NCBI GenBank assembly: GCA_027625915.1
Contig: JANTQA010000047.1
Coordinates: forward strand, 15,252,001 to 15,316,000
Direction of reading: 5' to 3'
Source of the DNA: Anaeramoeba flamelloides
Taxonomy: Eukaryota > Metamonada > Anaeramoebidae
DNA length: 64,000 nucleotides
Both the position numbers and the translations under genes were made by a program. The notes under the pieces were generated by a model that was not told the origin of the DNA, did not search any database, and saw only the letters and a program-made list of their open reading frames with translations. Shown here piece after piece: positions 1 to 12,396 of the stretch (position 1 is the stretch's first letter; each line of letters begins with the position of its first letter).

Positions 1-974
1 GTAGTATCAATAGCTAATCTTATCAATTAAAAGTGATCACTGTTCTAGTAAAAAAAAAAAGTGATTTTTGGAAAAAATATATAAATGACCACAAATTTAC
101 AGGTTGGATCATCAATATTCAGATTTCAAAGTTACGAAATAAAATTCAAAAATTTATATCGAAAGGCTGATTATCTGATAAAAAAATCAATTAATTGTAA
201 AAAATTAAATAATTTGCTAATAGTGATTCTTTTGTAAAATTATTTCTAAATCTTAGAAAAATATTGATAATACAACTAAATTTAGAAAAAGGGAACAAAA
301 CTAATCATACTTTTGGGTTTTTGATGTTAATAATTTGTTACTTTAATTGTTGAAATAAAAAAATGTGAAAAAATTGTTACATCATTTCCCCTTTACTATT
401 AATTTTTTTCTCCCATGAGATCTTAAAAGAGTAAATATAAAATTGGGATCAAAAAATTTTTTTTTGCTCAACAAATTCAAAATTGTCTTAAATTTCGATT
501 TTTGGTGTTTAGAAATCTCTAGAACATCTAGTTTTCGAGATATTGCCCAAAATCGTTTTTTATATACAAATTTTTTAATAGTGATTTTTCAAAACTATTT
601 TGGGTAATAATTCGAAAAATACAAGAGCCCCCAAAAAATGAAAAATTTAGATTGTTTTTATATTTTTTATATAGTGACTCCCATAGATTAAAATGAATTT
701 TAAAGTTTTTTGTTTTTTTAAAAAAAAAAAAAAATTTTTTTAATTGTAGGTTTTACGATATATAAATAATTTAAAAACTTCTACTCCTCACAGAAAAAAA
801 TACTTAGTTACCAGCATTTATCTGAATTTTGGTACCTAAAGAAGATTTTTATTTTTGAAAAAAAAAATTTTGAAAAGATTTAAAGGTAAATTCAGGTATA
901 AAACATATATACTTTAATTGATCAAATTAGATATATAAAAATTTAAAAAAAAAAAAAAAAATTATTAATTTTAT

Positions 975-1062
975 TGATCTTTCCAGGAATTGAACTCAAC
1001 CTACACACTTTTAAAATTTTGAGATCTCGGTGCTCTACCGCTGAGCTAATGAGTATTTATTG
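975..1062 (-). pseudogene. Degenerate tRNA-like sequence
   Basis: Read on the minus strand, this stretch has a near-perfect internal A box (TAGCTCAGCGGTAGAGC) and, about 40 bases on, a B-box-like AGTTCAATTCC. The D stem (GCTC/GAGC) pairs. The acceptor stem, the anticodon stem and part of the T stem do not pair in a standard cloverleaf, and no convincing anticodon can be assigned. It is either a decayed tRNA gene, an intron-bearing tRNA that I cannot fold by eye, or the head of a tRNA-derived SINE. Confidence 0.4.
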
Positions 1063-3227
1063 GATATTTTAAAATTATCAAATTTTGAAGATAATAAAAT
1101 TGAATTTTTAATTGAGTAATTTTTCTAATATTTTTTTTTTGAAAAAAAAAAACAAGTTTTTGTGATGAAAAAAAAATTTTTTTTTTTTCATTGTAAAATA
1201 ATTAATAAATTTAAAATTGAATTGAAAAAAACTTATAAAAAAATTTTTTTTTTTTGAAAAAATCATTTTAATAGGAAACTCTAGTAAAAATTTGTTTTTA
1301 ATTTTTTAGCATTTTTTTATATATTTTTCTAGTGATTACGCTATTAAAAATTTGAAAAAATGAATATTTATATAAAATAAGATGAGGTCTAATAATTTTT
1401 TTTCGAAATATTGGTAATGTGAATTTTTTTTCTGATAAATTAGAAAAAAATGAAATTTTACTAGAGTTTTCCTATTAAAAAAAATTTTTTTTTAAACATT
1501 GTTTTTCAGTTAAAATAAAAATAAAAATCATTTTTTTGAGATGTTTAAAAAAAAATTTTTTTTTTCAAAGTTACCAATTTTTAGTACTTTATAAAAATTT
1601 TAAAAAAAAATTTTTTATATACATTTTTTAAAATTTTCAATTTTGAAAAAAGTCAAAAACACCCATTTTAAATACTAAATATTTTCGAAACCTCTAAACC
1701 TCATAAAGTTTAAATTTAAAAAATTCACAAAAAAAAAAATCAAAATAAAAAATTTTTTAAAAAAAATTTTTGTCTATGACAAATAGATTTTTATATTTCA
1801 TTTTATCAACTAATATTCACAGTAACTTATGCATTTTTATTAATAACTTTGATAAACGTGAAAAAAAAAAAAAAAAAAAATTTCAAAATTAAAAAAATTT
1901 ACAACTAATGTAGTTTAAAATATATTATAAATATAATATTAGAGTAAATCAAAAATGGGAAAATCAAAAGAGTAGTAAAAAAATTTTCAAAAAAAAATAT
2001 TTTTTTAAACCTTAATTTTTTCAATTTTTTTTCACCAAAATAATATTTTTTGATCAAAAAATTAGCCTAGTAAGATGATCTTTAAAACACCAAAAAAAAA
2101 ATTTTTTTGTGTAAAAGGTACCTTTTATAAAAATGAAAAATTCTAAATTTCAAAAAAATTTTTTTTTTGACAAACAATCGAAAATTGAGAATAACTTCTA
2201 AACTAGAGGAGATAAAGAGCTCTAAACTTAAAAAATCATCTTTTCATATTATTTTGAAATCGATACGATGAGTAATTCGCCCAGAGATCCAATATTTAAA
2301 AATTCGATTTTTTTTCAATTTATACTTCACACAAGGAAAATTTTAATACCGAAAATTAAAGTCAGCCTAAACTATATATTGGATTTCAGTTATACTTCTT
2401 TTATAAATTATTTTTTCAAAGTTATCATAATTTTATGTAATAAAAAAAGGATAGCTATTAAACTCATGAAGATCTGAATACCCCCCTTTTCAAAAATACC
2501 GACTTTTGAAAAAAAACACCTATTTTCAGGGTATTTTTATATTGGAAAAAGTTGAAATGAATTAATTTTTTGATTGAACATTAAGATTTAAAAACGAATA
2601 AATGTTAAAGTAATTTGCAGAAAAAAACCGGGGACGTATATAAAAACTCAAACATGGAAAAAAAATAAAATGATAAAAAATATTCCAAAAACAGATAAAA
2701 AATCAGTTTTTCAATTTAATTTAGCGATATCTTTTGATTGGAATATTTTGTGCTATTTTCAAATTGAAAAATATGTTTCCTTTTGGACCATTAAAAAAAT
2801 ACTTGAAAATAATCTCTCTGCTAAGTCAATTAAAAAATTCAAAAATTTTACAATTAAAAATGAAAAAAATATTACTGAAAAATTTGATTTTTTTTTCAAT
2901 TCCTATTAATATCTATTAAAGTTGTAAACCTCATTGAAAATTGTTATGTATAATAATGTTTATTATATGAGTGTATTTCAAAAATACAAAATTTAGAGAT
3001 TTTTTTTTGAAAAAATTTTCCTTGTGGTGTTGTGTTCCAATTAAATTATTTTGAAATTTATGTTCTTTCCATATTTGTTTGGTACTTTTATATTTATATT
3101 ACTGTGAATATATATTTCTTGTAATAACAATAAATAAATGAATGGACTATTTCTGAATTTGAAAGATATATCAATTTAAATTTAATCACATTTAAATTTC
3201 AAATATCAGTATTTTATTTTTACAAAT
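1063..3227. other. AT-rich spacer, no gene seen
   Basis: Extremely AT-rich DNA with many runs of 8-20 A or T. The short open frames near 2268-2477 and 2670-2919 are K/N/I/F-rich, have no domain signature and have the composition of their surroundings. I see no gene and no clear repeat boundary here. The first 970 bases of the window look the same. Confidence 0.5.
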
Positions 3228-3229
3228 TA

Positions 3230-4264
3230 AACTCAATTCCAAAAAATGGTACACAAAAAAAAAATTACATTAATAAAAATATACTCCAAAATACATGATA
3301 CTTGAACATAAAAATAATAAAAGACCCTAAAATATTTAATTAATACTATTTATATATTTTATAGTAAATTTAAAATTCAATTCGAAAAATAAAAAAGAAA
3401 AAATAAAAAAAAGTGTGCCCCTATTTTTGAAACACGGTTACCAAAAAATCCATTTTTATTGAAAGAAAAATTAATAAAAACTATCAATAGATTCAGCTAG
3501 TCTTTTTATAACTATATCTATCGTTTTAAATATAGAGTTTACTAATTATCTTAGGTTTCCCAACTCAAAGTATTTCATACATTAGTGAAAATTTTAAAAA
3601 TTCTTCTTCGTTTTTTGGTTACAATTTTTCAGTTTAGTATTCATAAATTCCCAATTGGATTTAAATCTTGTGGAATTGGGGGTCAAGGGTCCAGAAAATT
3701 ACATCCCTGATTTAAGTAAGTTTGAGTTTTTTTTTTTGGGGGGGTATGTGGACAAGCTCCATCCTTTTTGAAAATCCATTTCAACTCACTATATTCTGAA
3801 TTAGCGAGTTGAATTTCCTTTGATTTTTTTGATAATATCATTAATATTACATTCAGTATTCACACTTCCATTAATAATAATAAAGTCTGTTTGTAGGCCA
3901 TGTGTCCTAGCACACCATATCATGATTTTTTTTCAAAAAAATTTTTTCTCGATAAAAAAGAATCTTTTTTCTTTATGAGAAAAAAAAATTTTTTTTTGTG
4001 ATCAGAATGAAAACTTTTAAATTTCATTTTCAAGTGATTTTGAGATTTTCGAAAAGTTTTGAAAAAAAAAGAATCCAAAAAAAATCAAAAAAATTATTGA
4101 AAATCAAAAATCAAAAAATAATGAAAAAAAAAATGATAAATAATTAACTTTAAAATTATTTACATTGATTGTTAATATCTAATGTTTCTATTTAAGAGTC
4201 AAATATCACTTTTCTTGGAATTAAATTGATTTTGAAGGTGTGCCCCAATTTTTGGAATTGAGTT
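3230..4264 (-). mobile_element. Decayed Tc1/mariner element
   Basis: The element is 1.03 kb long, is flanked by TA on both sides and has inverted ends beginning AACTCAATTCCAAAAA. The minus strand between about 3917 and 3640 carries broken transposase coding sequence. One block reads W-C-A-R-T-H-G then F-I-I-I-N-G-S-V-N-T, which matches the W..x..G...f..GsvN region of Tc1 transposases. A second reads K-D-G-A-C-P-H-T, and a third P-P-I-P-Q-D-L-N-P-I-G-N-L, which matches the SPDLNPIENLW motif. The blocks lie in different frames and are separated by stops, so the transposase is dead. Confidence 0.8.
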
Positions 4265-4556
4265 TATATTCATTAATTGGAAATGTTTGATCCACAACTA
4301 ATATCAAAGAAAGAAAATAACAATAAAGAATCTCAGGTTATTCTTCGAATGATTATTTAGAAATTCTTGACATTCAAAAAATGATAAAAAATTATTACTT
4401 TTGTAAGTTCTATATATTAATTTTTCATCTCTTCCATATTATTATTTTGGTTTTTTTCTTTAGGTTTGGATGGTCAATTAAAAAAAAAAAACAAAGAAAA
4501 TTTTATTTTTTTATTTAGTAAAAAAAACTGAAACAGAGGAAAAAAGTTCACCATTG

Positions 4557-5408
4557 TGAAAAAAATTTGGGTAATTAAAAAAAATTGGGTCAGTCAAAAA
4601 TTTGTTTTCGTTTTTTAAATAGTAAATATTAGCAAAATGATTTTTGATCAAAGTAAAATTTTATGAACAAATCTTACATTTAAGTAAAACCAAAGTCACT
4701 TTCAATAATAATTTTTAAAAGTAAAATTAAACTGTTGCATTTTAACATTTTAGAATTACTGTGGACATCTAAAAAACAAAAATTTACTTTTAATTGTCAA
4801 CTTTACTAAAAATAAGAGAAATATTTAATAGGAAATATTAAAATCTATTAATTCAATAAGATATTTATCATTGTTAATAAACGCAAATTTATCACGGTTA
4901 ATCTTAAATAACCTTTTAAACCAAATTGAATAATAAAATCTTCCCAAAAAGCTGTTTTTTTGAAAGAGATTGTTTTCCACTAATGTTTACAATCAAAACT
5001 TCAAAATACCGAAATATCAAGATTTCAGAAACCATTTAAATTCTTAAAATCCCCTTAGACAAATCTTAATTTAAAACAGTTATTAATTTTTGGTCTTCCC
5101 AAACAATGATTAACTTGATCTTGGAATGTAATCTAATAAAAAAAATCAACATTTTTAGTAAAGTTTATAATTAAAAGTAAATTTTTGTATTTTTAGAGTT
5201 CCACAGTAATTCTAAAATGTTAAAATGCAACAGTTTAATTTTACTTTTGAAAATTATTATTGATAGTGACTTTGGTTTTACTTAAATGTAAGATTTGTTC
5301 ATAAAATTTTACTTTGATCAAAAATCATTTTGCTAATATTTACTATTTAAAAAACGAAAACAAATTTTTGACTGACCCAATTTTTTTTAATTACCCAAAT
5401 TTTTTTCA
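4557..5408. mobile_element. Non-coding element with about 250-bp inverted repeats
   Basis: The first about 250 bases (4557-4810) recur as a close reverse complement at about 5152-5408. The outermost sequence is TGAAAAAAATTTGGGTAATT. The 340-base centre has no coding capacity. The flanks resemble the ends of the repeat family typified by 57882-58308, so this element may have been inserted into an older copy of that family. No target-site duplication is clear. Confidence 0.75.
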
Positions 5409-5459
5409 AAATGTTCAACACTATTTTTCTTTGAAAACCCTACAATAAATCAAAATAAG

Positions 5460-5812
5460 ATCTCTTAATAAAAGAAAAAAATACTGATAAAATGGAAAAT
5501 GTTGGATTAAAAAAATAACAGGTTTAAAATATTAGCTTTTGATAATGGGGTTTTTCTTTGATTGATCACTTATTAAAAATTTGTATAAAAATTCAACAAA
5601 TTTTGAGATCTCAAAAAATCACAAAGAATATTTTGATATAATAAAAAGATCTAAATTAGTGTTTGTGGGTTTGATTGAAAAAAATATAATGGATTATTCT
5701 TTGAAGTTAATTCGTTTCTTCTTTGAGTTGATTTTCTTTTTTGTTTTCATTACTCCTAAGTGTGTCCAATGAAAAACCTGTTTCACTTTTTTTTCAGATT
5801 TCACTTTTTTCC
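5460..5812 (+). repeat. Diverged copy of the 57882-58308 repeat family
   Basis: The segment matches the interior of the inverted-repeat element at 57882-58308 in the same orientation. Shared blocks include TTATTAAAAATTTGT, GAGATCTC..AAAAA, ATAATGGATTATTCTTT and TTAATCGTTTCTTCTTT-like stretches. It ends in TTTCACTTTTTTTC motifs like those at the ends of other copies. The 63-codon open frame inside it is not a gene. Confidence 0.6.
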
Positions 5813-6732
5813 CAAAAAGTGAATTGTATCCTTTCATAAAAAATCTACTTGTGCCATTTCAACCCTACTGTGAAAATTTATAAGACCTAGAAATTGATTT
5901 TCTATTTCAAAATTTAACATATATAACAAATTGTAAAAAGGTTATGAAAGTTGATCATAAACTTTAAAATTTTACATAGAAGATTAAAAAATGTTATATT
6001 TTTTTTGTTTTTAGACAATTGACAAATTCATAAAATCACTTATATTTAATGTGGATCTTCAATTTCCAAAATTATAAAAATCTGAGGAAAAAACCATTTA
6101 TAAGCAAACTCAAAAAAAGTTTCATATTTCTATTGTTTTTGTTCTTTCTATTTCTTTTGAAATATAATTGTTGTCTTTATTCTGACGAAAAATAAAAAAT
6201 CTCGAATGAAAGTAAGAGAAAGTGATATTTTTACCTTATGATCAAAATTGAATTTTCTATTTCAGAAAAGATAATTTTATAATCGTCAATCAATTTCTAT
6301 ATCTTAGAAATTTTTAGGTTAGGGTTGGTATGACAGAAATTTTTTTTTCAATAATATTCTCAAAGAATTTTTGTTAAAATGGAACGAATAGATTATAAAA
6401 AATCTTTTTCGTTCAAATACAATAAATTTGAATTACAAACAAACCTATTATGAGAACAATCCCCATAAAAGGTAAAAAGACAAAAAAAGGCTATTAGAAA
6501 AGATAAATTTCCTAAACAACTCAAAACCTTCACAATTGATCAAACATTTCTTCAAAAAGAAAATAAGGAACGAAAATAATGGGAAATCAGACTTCACTTT
6601 TTTCATTTTTTCTTCTTTTCCCTTTTTTATAAAAGTAAAAATATACTTTTTTTTTTTTTTGAATTAATATTTTCTCCTTAAATAAATAATTACTTTTCTT
6701 GATACTTTCCTACACCTTTAATAATACTATAG
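5813..6732. other. Spacer upstream of the PLAC8-like exons
   Basis: No domain-bearing exon is recognisable. The missing 5' exon or exons of the PLAC8-like gene should lie here. One ATG near 6579 (Met-Gly-Asn-Gln) looks like a possible start, but its frame closes after 17 codons without a usable donor, so I do not assign it. Confidence 0.4.
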
Positions 6733-7186
6733 TGGCAAACGCATTTAATTCTTCGATTTTGGGGTGTTTTAGCGACACAAAAATTTGTAAATCATTTTCA
6801 CAACCGATTAACCAGAAGATCTCAAATTATTTTTTTTTTTTCTTTTTAATTTTCTCATTCAACACAAACAAGGCTGTCTTGGTATTTTTTGCTTACCTTA
6901 CCTTTCGTCCAGAAACAAAGCTGATGTTGATGAACGAGATTGTACTATTTGTGACTTTTTATGTAAGAAGATTTTTTTTTTTTAATTCTTAATCTTGTTG
7001 ATTTGGCTTAAACTCAAAACAAACTTTTTTTTTGTTAAAAATATCACACCAAAAGGCTGTCCAAGAGAATACTTTACGAGACTACAAATTAGAACAAAAT
7101 ATGGATTTGAACAAAATACAGTTTCGGATTGTATTACTACAAGTATTTGCCTTCCATGTTCTACCTGTCAGGATGTAACTTTCTAA
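6733..7186 (+). CDS. PLAC8/cornifelin-like cysteine-rich protein, 3' part
   Basis: Three exons splice into a nearly complete PLAC8 domain: 6733-6786, 6873-6962 and 7056-7186. All junctions are phase 1, and each small intron (86 and 93 bases) starts GTAA and ends AAG. The joined product reads S-S-I-L-G-C-F-S-D-T-K-I-C-C-L-G-I-F-C-L-P-Y. It continues with D-E-R-D-C-T-I-C-D-F-L-C-C-P-R, then I-R-T-K-Y-G-F, D-C, and C-L-P-C-S-T-C-Q-D before TAA. This is the family's usual order: CFsD..C, CPC-like hairpin, R.kY, DC and C.pC..CQ. Family members are small membrane-associated or secreted Cys-rich proteins linked to cell-size control, metal handling or stress. The exact role here is unknown. The first listed exon begins after an AG in phase 1, so the start codon lies in an upstream exon I could not find. 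Frames broken at the two introns hide this gene from simple ORF calling. Confidence 0.8.
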
Positions 7187-7386
7187 TAATTTTCTTTATT
7201 TCTTTTTTTTGGTTATTCAAAATCAGTTTTTTTTGTAATAAAAGTCAACGAATTATTTAAAAATACAAATTTCAAAAAGCACTTGGAAAAGTCAACTACA
7301 CCAACAACCAAAGAAACAGAAACAAATATAACTCTTCAAAACGATTTTCAAATTGAGTCACTCTTTTTTAAATGCCATTTCCAATT

Positions 7387-7658
7387 AACTGTCAAACCTA
7401 AAACCCAAAAATTTCAAAAACAACTTTAAATTCCATTTTTCTAATGAATTGAAACTATTAGTAAAAATTCAAAAAATATATTCCCATTTTAAAGATAAAC
7501 ATATAAATTATTGGGTAACTATTAAATGTTCGAATTGGTACATTTTTCTGTAAAATGGGAAATATATTTTCCCAATTTTTACTAATATTTTCAATTGATC
7601 AGAAAAATGGAATTTAAAGTTGTTTTTGAAATTTTTGGGTTTTAGGTTTGGCTGTGAT
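7387..7658. mobile_element. Hairpin MITE, about 270 bp
   Basis: Two arms of about 100 bases are reverse complements: 7387-7482 begins CTGTCAAACCTAAAACCC and 7551-7658 ends GGTTTTAGGTTTGGCTGTG. They are separated by about 70 bases. There is no coding capacity. It resembles a foldback MITE of unknown superfamily. Confidence 0.65.
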
Positions 7659-7734
7659 AAATGAAAAATTTTTTGAGATCAGTTTCCCCAAAATTAGTCC
7701 TTCATCACAATTCGAAGAAAAAATCATAAAAATT

Positions 7735-8355
7735 ACACTACTATTTGTTGCAAAATAAATCAAATAAAATTTTCATTCAGCTTTTGAAAAAACAGGTTTT
7801 AAAAATCTTTAAGCCTTTCAAATTTTTATTAAAACTATAAAATTTCAAATTTTTAATATTCTGTTAAGGTACTAGTCTCTATTATTTTTTTTTTTTGACC
7901 AATTTCTAAATATGGATTCGTTATCTAGAAATATGTTTAATATTGGAAACAAACAGGGTTTTCAAATCTAAGTAATTGTCAAAAAATTGTCTCCATCTCT
8001 ATTAAATTTAGGTACAAAAATTTAATAGAGATTAGTCCCTTAAAAAAGATTAGATTAGTCATTTTCTCTTTTAGAAATGGAAAATTTCTTCTAAAATGAT
8101 TCAGGTGAAACCGAATTATAGATTATTTGTTTTCAGCGAATGACCACCAAATTTGCAAAAAATGCATTGGATAGCCAAGGAATGGATTTTATAATCCAGC
8201 AAAATTTCATATTATTTAATATTGAACTCAACTCAAATTATGAAATTCCCTTGTAGAATTGGTGGCTTTGATGATTTGCTTTAATTCTTGGAATGTGAAT
8301 ATTTTGGAAAGCTGAATGAAAATTTTGATCTTTTTATTTTACAATTAACAGCACC
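7735..8355. mobile_element. Inverted-repeat element ending in ATTTTCATTCAGCTTT
   Basis: The left end (7750-7790) and the right end (8300-8350) share an inverted repeat of about 45 bases that includes AAAATTTTCATTCAGCTTT. Single ends of the same family recur at 38530-38570, 60085-60130 and at the inner edges of the large palindrome (near 37200 and 38710). A short open frame from about 8139, 39 codons long, has ordinary codon use but no recognisable domain. Confidence 0.6.
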
Positions 8356-8750
8356 CAATAAATAACTAAAATTGTATACTTAATTTCGCTATTTTTTTTC
8401 TAAACTTTGTGATAAAATTAATTTTTTTTAAATTTAAATTTATCAAACAGATGTTTTGCAATTGTTAAATGAAAATTTTTTATTTTCAAAGTTTGCCAAA
8501 TATTTTTTCCTCAAATTAAATGAAAAAATCAACATCTTCACAATCTCATTTGATTATGAAAATCTTGATATTTTATTAGAGATTTAACTGTTCCTCCTTG
8601 AAGTTTTGAGATAAAACTGTTTTTTTTTTTTTTTTTGTTTAATTTGATTTTAACAGTATTTGAATCGAGAATATTCCTTTTTTTCTTTTCTTTTCTTTGG
8701 TACTGAATTTAATTTTTAATTACCTAATAAGAGAATAAATACCAAAAATA

Positions 8751-9473
8751 AACTCTTTTTCAAATACAAATGTACATAAAAAATTTCAAGAATTATTCAT
8801 AATTGAATCAAATTAATTGTAGTATCATTCTAAAATATAAGAAACTCTTTAAAACATCAAAAACCACTCAACTGGATATTTAAAACTCATTAAAACAAAA
8901 CAATAAAAATTGAAATTCAATATTTTAAAAATAGATGTGCCCTTTTATCTGAAACGAGAAATCTCTTTTTGTAAATTGTAATCGGGAAAAATTTATATAT
9001 ATATATATATAATAAATAAAAACCTTTGAACAAGGTAAATTGGGAAAAAAGTTCTTTACATTTTTATTGATAACTCTTTACAAGTCAAACTTTTGATCAT
9101 TAAAGTCTCATTTTCAATATAAATCCGCAATTAATCCGAGTATTTTGTTGGAATTTTTTTTTGCTTTATTTTCTTTTTTCCATGTTCCATACATCAATCC
9201 AATAATTGTCTTTCTTAATTTCTAACATCTAGCTCATACGAAATCAAACTTAAACTGTTTCCGTTTTTATACTGTCAGATTATTTCCAAATTGGTTTCTT
9301 CTTATCTTGTTTTTTTTTATTTATGGCTATTGAGCAGTTGGAAAATGAAAAAACAAAAAATGAAAAAATGAATAATTAAAATGAAAATCACCAATAAGTA
9401 ATTATCGTATTAACAATCAAATTCAATAATGTTGATGATTTGAGTAGTGTTCAATTTTGTTTGAAAAAGAGTT
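8751..9473. mobile_element. TA-flanked element, AACTC family
   Basis: A 723-bp segment is bounded by TA and by inverted ends AACTCTTTTTCAAA. It shares the AACTC start with the Tc1/mariner relic at 3230-4264 and with elements at 9997 and 44499. An (AT)n stretch lies at 8994-9012. No transposase is recognisable, so it is probably a non-autonomous Tc1/mariner derivative. Confidence 0.65.
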
Positions 9474-9996
9474 TAGTTTATTCGTCCTTCTTGGCTGAAG
9501 AAAAGGAAGCAAAATTCAGAAAATTAAAATCAGGATCAGAACTAATGTTATTTCCAACAGCCACTAACAACTGTTACCCAAGTTTTAAAGATTAGTGATA
9601 AATAACTTATTTAATAATTGACTAGGAAAGCTATTAGACATTACAATTCGTAAAAAATTTGTTTAAGGGGGATATTGATAACAAATTTTTTGTTTTGGTA
9701 AAATAAAATTTTTTTAAAAATTGGTTGAGTAAATAGCTCTTTTTATAAAGTGTGAACAAAAAGTTTTCAAAATGAATCTTAAAACCAGTTACAAAACTTC
9801 AACAGACTAATTTTTAGGACATATCTTAAAAAATTTTTTTTGGTACACTTTTTTAAAATTACGTTACTGTTTAACAATCAAGAATTAAAAATATAATTTA
9901 TTTTATGGAACTGCCCATTCTATAAAGAAATTCGAATAATTTTGATTAAAGAATTAATTCAAATTAATAAAAATAAAGAATAATAACTTGATATTA

Positions 9997-10354
9997 AACT
10001 CCATTTCACTCAAAGGGGCCCAGCCAAAAATGAAAAAGTCACTTTATTTTAAAGAATCAACCAAACTTAGATTGTTGATAAATACGAGAAATAATAAACT
10101 TCTTATAAGAGTCCATAATTATAAAAGAAACCCCTGAACAAACCATAAATTTCAAAAAAAAAAAAATGCTAAAAAATTTTTTGGGCCCCATTCATTGGAA
10201 CGTCTCGTGCAAAATTCTCAATTTCTTTAGGAAATTAAAATCGTTGATAATAAGATTTTTTACTTGTAAATGTATGAATTTTAAAAGAACATACAAAGCT
10301 TAACTTTTCTTAATGTTTATTTCGTTTTTCAAACTTTTTTTTTTTCAAAGTTAA

Positions 10355-10416
<62 letters not shown>

Positions 10417-10569
10417 CAAAAAACAAAAAAAACAAAATTTTACAAAATGAGAAAAAATGATTTTGATCTAAAAATTGAAAATTTTAGTTTGATAAGAGTA
10501 ATGAATTAAACTCATAGAATGTCTTCCATTTCTTCAATAAAACTGGGCCCCTTTGACTGAAAAAGAGTT
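9997..10569. mobile_element. TA-flanked element, AACTC family, GGGGCCCAG ends
   Basis: The 573-bp element lies between TA dinucleotides. Its ends match over about 28 bases: AACTC, then TTTCA, then TCAAAGGGGCCCAG. The GC-rich GGGGCCC in each end stands out sharply in this AT-rich DNA. The centre is non-coding and contains a 56-base A run (10360-10415). A sister element lies at 44499-45205. Confidence 0.75.
10360..10415. repeat. Poly(A) run of about 56 bases
   Basis: An uninterrupted A tract inside the TA-flanked element at 9997-10569. It is likely to vary in length and to be prone to assembly error. Confidence 0.95.
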
Positions 10570-11335
10570 TATTTAAAATAAATACTCATTATTTATTTTG
10601 TAATTATTTAATGATAAAGAAAATTATGATTCTTTATTGAAATTTCTAAACAAAAATTTAGAAATTAAGGTCAAGTACCATCAAGTGCCGTAGATTTCCA
10701 TAGAGTTCCGTATAGGACTTAATTTTAAAAATAAAAAAATTAAAGATTTTACTCTATTCTTTTAATTTCTGGAAAAGATACCATGGGGTGCCGAAGAGTG
10801 CCTTATAGTGCCTAGGTTTTCTTGAGGTTTTTTGTTTTATATGTTAAGTGTTCTAGGTTTTTTTTACTTTTTGAAATAAACCGAAATATTTTTAAAATTT
10901 TCTGTTCATTTCAAAAATTAAAAAAAACCTAACGAAAATCTACTGATTTTCCAAATAAACAGAAAACTCAAGAAAAGCTAACGGCGGTTTTCCAGAATTC
11001 AAAAGAATGGAGAAAATTCAAAGATTTTGCTCAATTCTTTTCAATTCTGGAAAAGCTAACGGCGGTTTTTTTTAAATTAAGAAATGTAAAAAATATTGAA
11101 GAAATTTTCTTTTAATTTCTAAAATTAAAAAAAACCTAACCGATCTTTTCCAGAATAATCAGAAAACTCAAGAAAAAACGCCGTTAAATTTTCCAGAATT
11201 TAAAAGAATTAAGTAAAGTCTAAAGATTTTATTCTATTCTTTTGAATTTTGAAAAATCGTGCTAGTGTTTTTTATTTCAAAAATTAAAAAAAATCTAGGC
11301 ACTCTATGGCACTCTAAGTACACCCCCCCAAAAAA
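10570..11335 (+). repeat. LINE 3' tail followed by hairpin-rich repeat
   Basis: The first about 100 bases match the extreme 3' region of LINE copies (TATGATTCTTTATTGAAATTTCTAAAC, then TTTAGAAATTA). What follows is a chain of self-complementary units: CCAGAATTCAAAAGAAT facing ATTCTTTTGAATTCTGG, CAAGAAAACCTA facing TAGGTTTTCTTG, and GAGTGCCGTAGAGTGCC-type termini. A row of A (about 11331-11352) ends it. No coding capacity. Related blocks occur at 16125, 17690, 20555, 25560, 44128, 46895 and 47745. Confidence 0.7.
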
Positions 11336-11347
11336 AAAAAAAAAAAA

Positions 11348-11690
11348 AAAAAGTTAAATTAGAGATAGTTTTGAACCTATTGAGAAAGCTGATCTGATCA
11401 TTTCTCCCAAAAATCGGATTCACTACATAAATTGAGAGGGATTTTGTTCCAATTCTATTTAGGTTCGATTTTTATAATAACCCAAAAAGATTTAAATCAT
11501 TCAGATGATTTCTTCAAAGAATTAGCGATTATATGAAGCACAAGCCCGGGTTTTAATTAAAATTACACCCCCTGCTGGGTTTTGTAACTGTTTTGAGAAA
11601 ATGGTAAACAATTAGAAATAATGTGGCTAAGGGTAATCGAATACTGACTTTCAGATTGTAAGTTTGTCATATTATCACTGGTACATTATC
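11348..11690 (-). repeat. tRNA-derived SINE candidate, copy 1
   Basis: About 315 bases match the copy at 14183-14475. On the minus strand the head contains A-box-like (TGTACCAGTGATAA) and B-box-like (TATTCGATTACCC) elements at tRNA spacing, followed by a shared body. This is the layout of a tRNA-derived SINE transcribed from the minus strand. The family is not known to me. Confidence 0.55.
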
Positions 11691-12071
11691 AGTTCTCTAA
11701 AAAAGCAATAATTTAAAAAAATTAGAAACAAGAAAAAGAGAGAGACAGGAAGGGAAAGAGAAAAGAATAGGGTCAAAGTATCGATAGTAAACTCAAAATA
11801 ACAAGAATGATATCTCTAAGGAAATAAATAGTTTGTAAAGGGTAAGGAAGAAAAAAAAAAAAAAAAAAATTAGAAAAGCTAGAAACATTTCAATATAAAT
11901 TCTATTGCTTCAGTAATTCTAAAATTTTAGAAATCAATTCTAACAAAGATATAAAAATAAAACAAATCAACCTTTTTATCTTTCAAATCTTAATTTTATT
12001 AATTATCAAATAATTATTAATTTTATTTTCAATATTCTAATATTCATTTATATTATTCTTTTTACATAGGC

Positions 12072-12110
12072 TCGTGAACTTGAAGAAAGAGATACAATCA
12101 TCCGATAAAT
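12072..12110 (+). CDS. Possible orphan terminal exon (weak)
   Basis: After TTTTTACATAG, a good acceptor, 12 codons run to TAA: A-R-E-L-E-E-R-D-T-I-I-R. The sequence would suit the end of a coiled coil and the codon use is gene-like. No partner exon was found upstream, where only repeats are seen. A second frame through the same bases is also open, so this may be chance. Confidence 0.2.
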
Positions 12111-12396
12111 TTTCAAATCCTAAGATAAAAACAATTTTTGATTCATATTTAACTTTTATTTTAATATTTATAATGACAAAGATAGTATTTACTTTTTGTT
12201 CTGTAAATCAAATTAATTAATAATACTATTATTATTTTATTTTCTACAAACAAAAATTCAAGAATATTTTTTTTAACAAACCAAAAAGAATTTAATAATT
12301 AACAAAATTTTATATTTTTTTTTTTTCATTTTAATATTACTCTAATTGTCATAATTCATCTTTTTCTTCATATTCATCTTATTCTTCATAAGCTTA

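Noticed and set aside
9397-9594. Gene-like plus-strand frame of about 65 codons
   Set aside because: It crosses the right end of the TA-flanked element at 8751-9473, has no start codon and matches no family I know.
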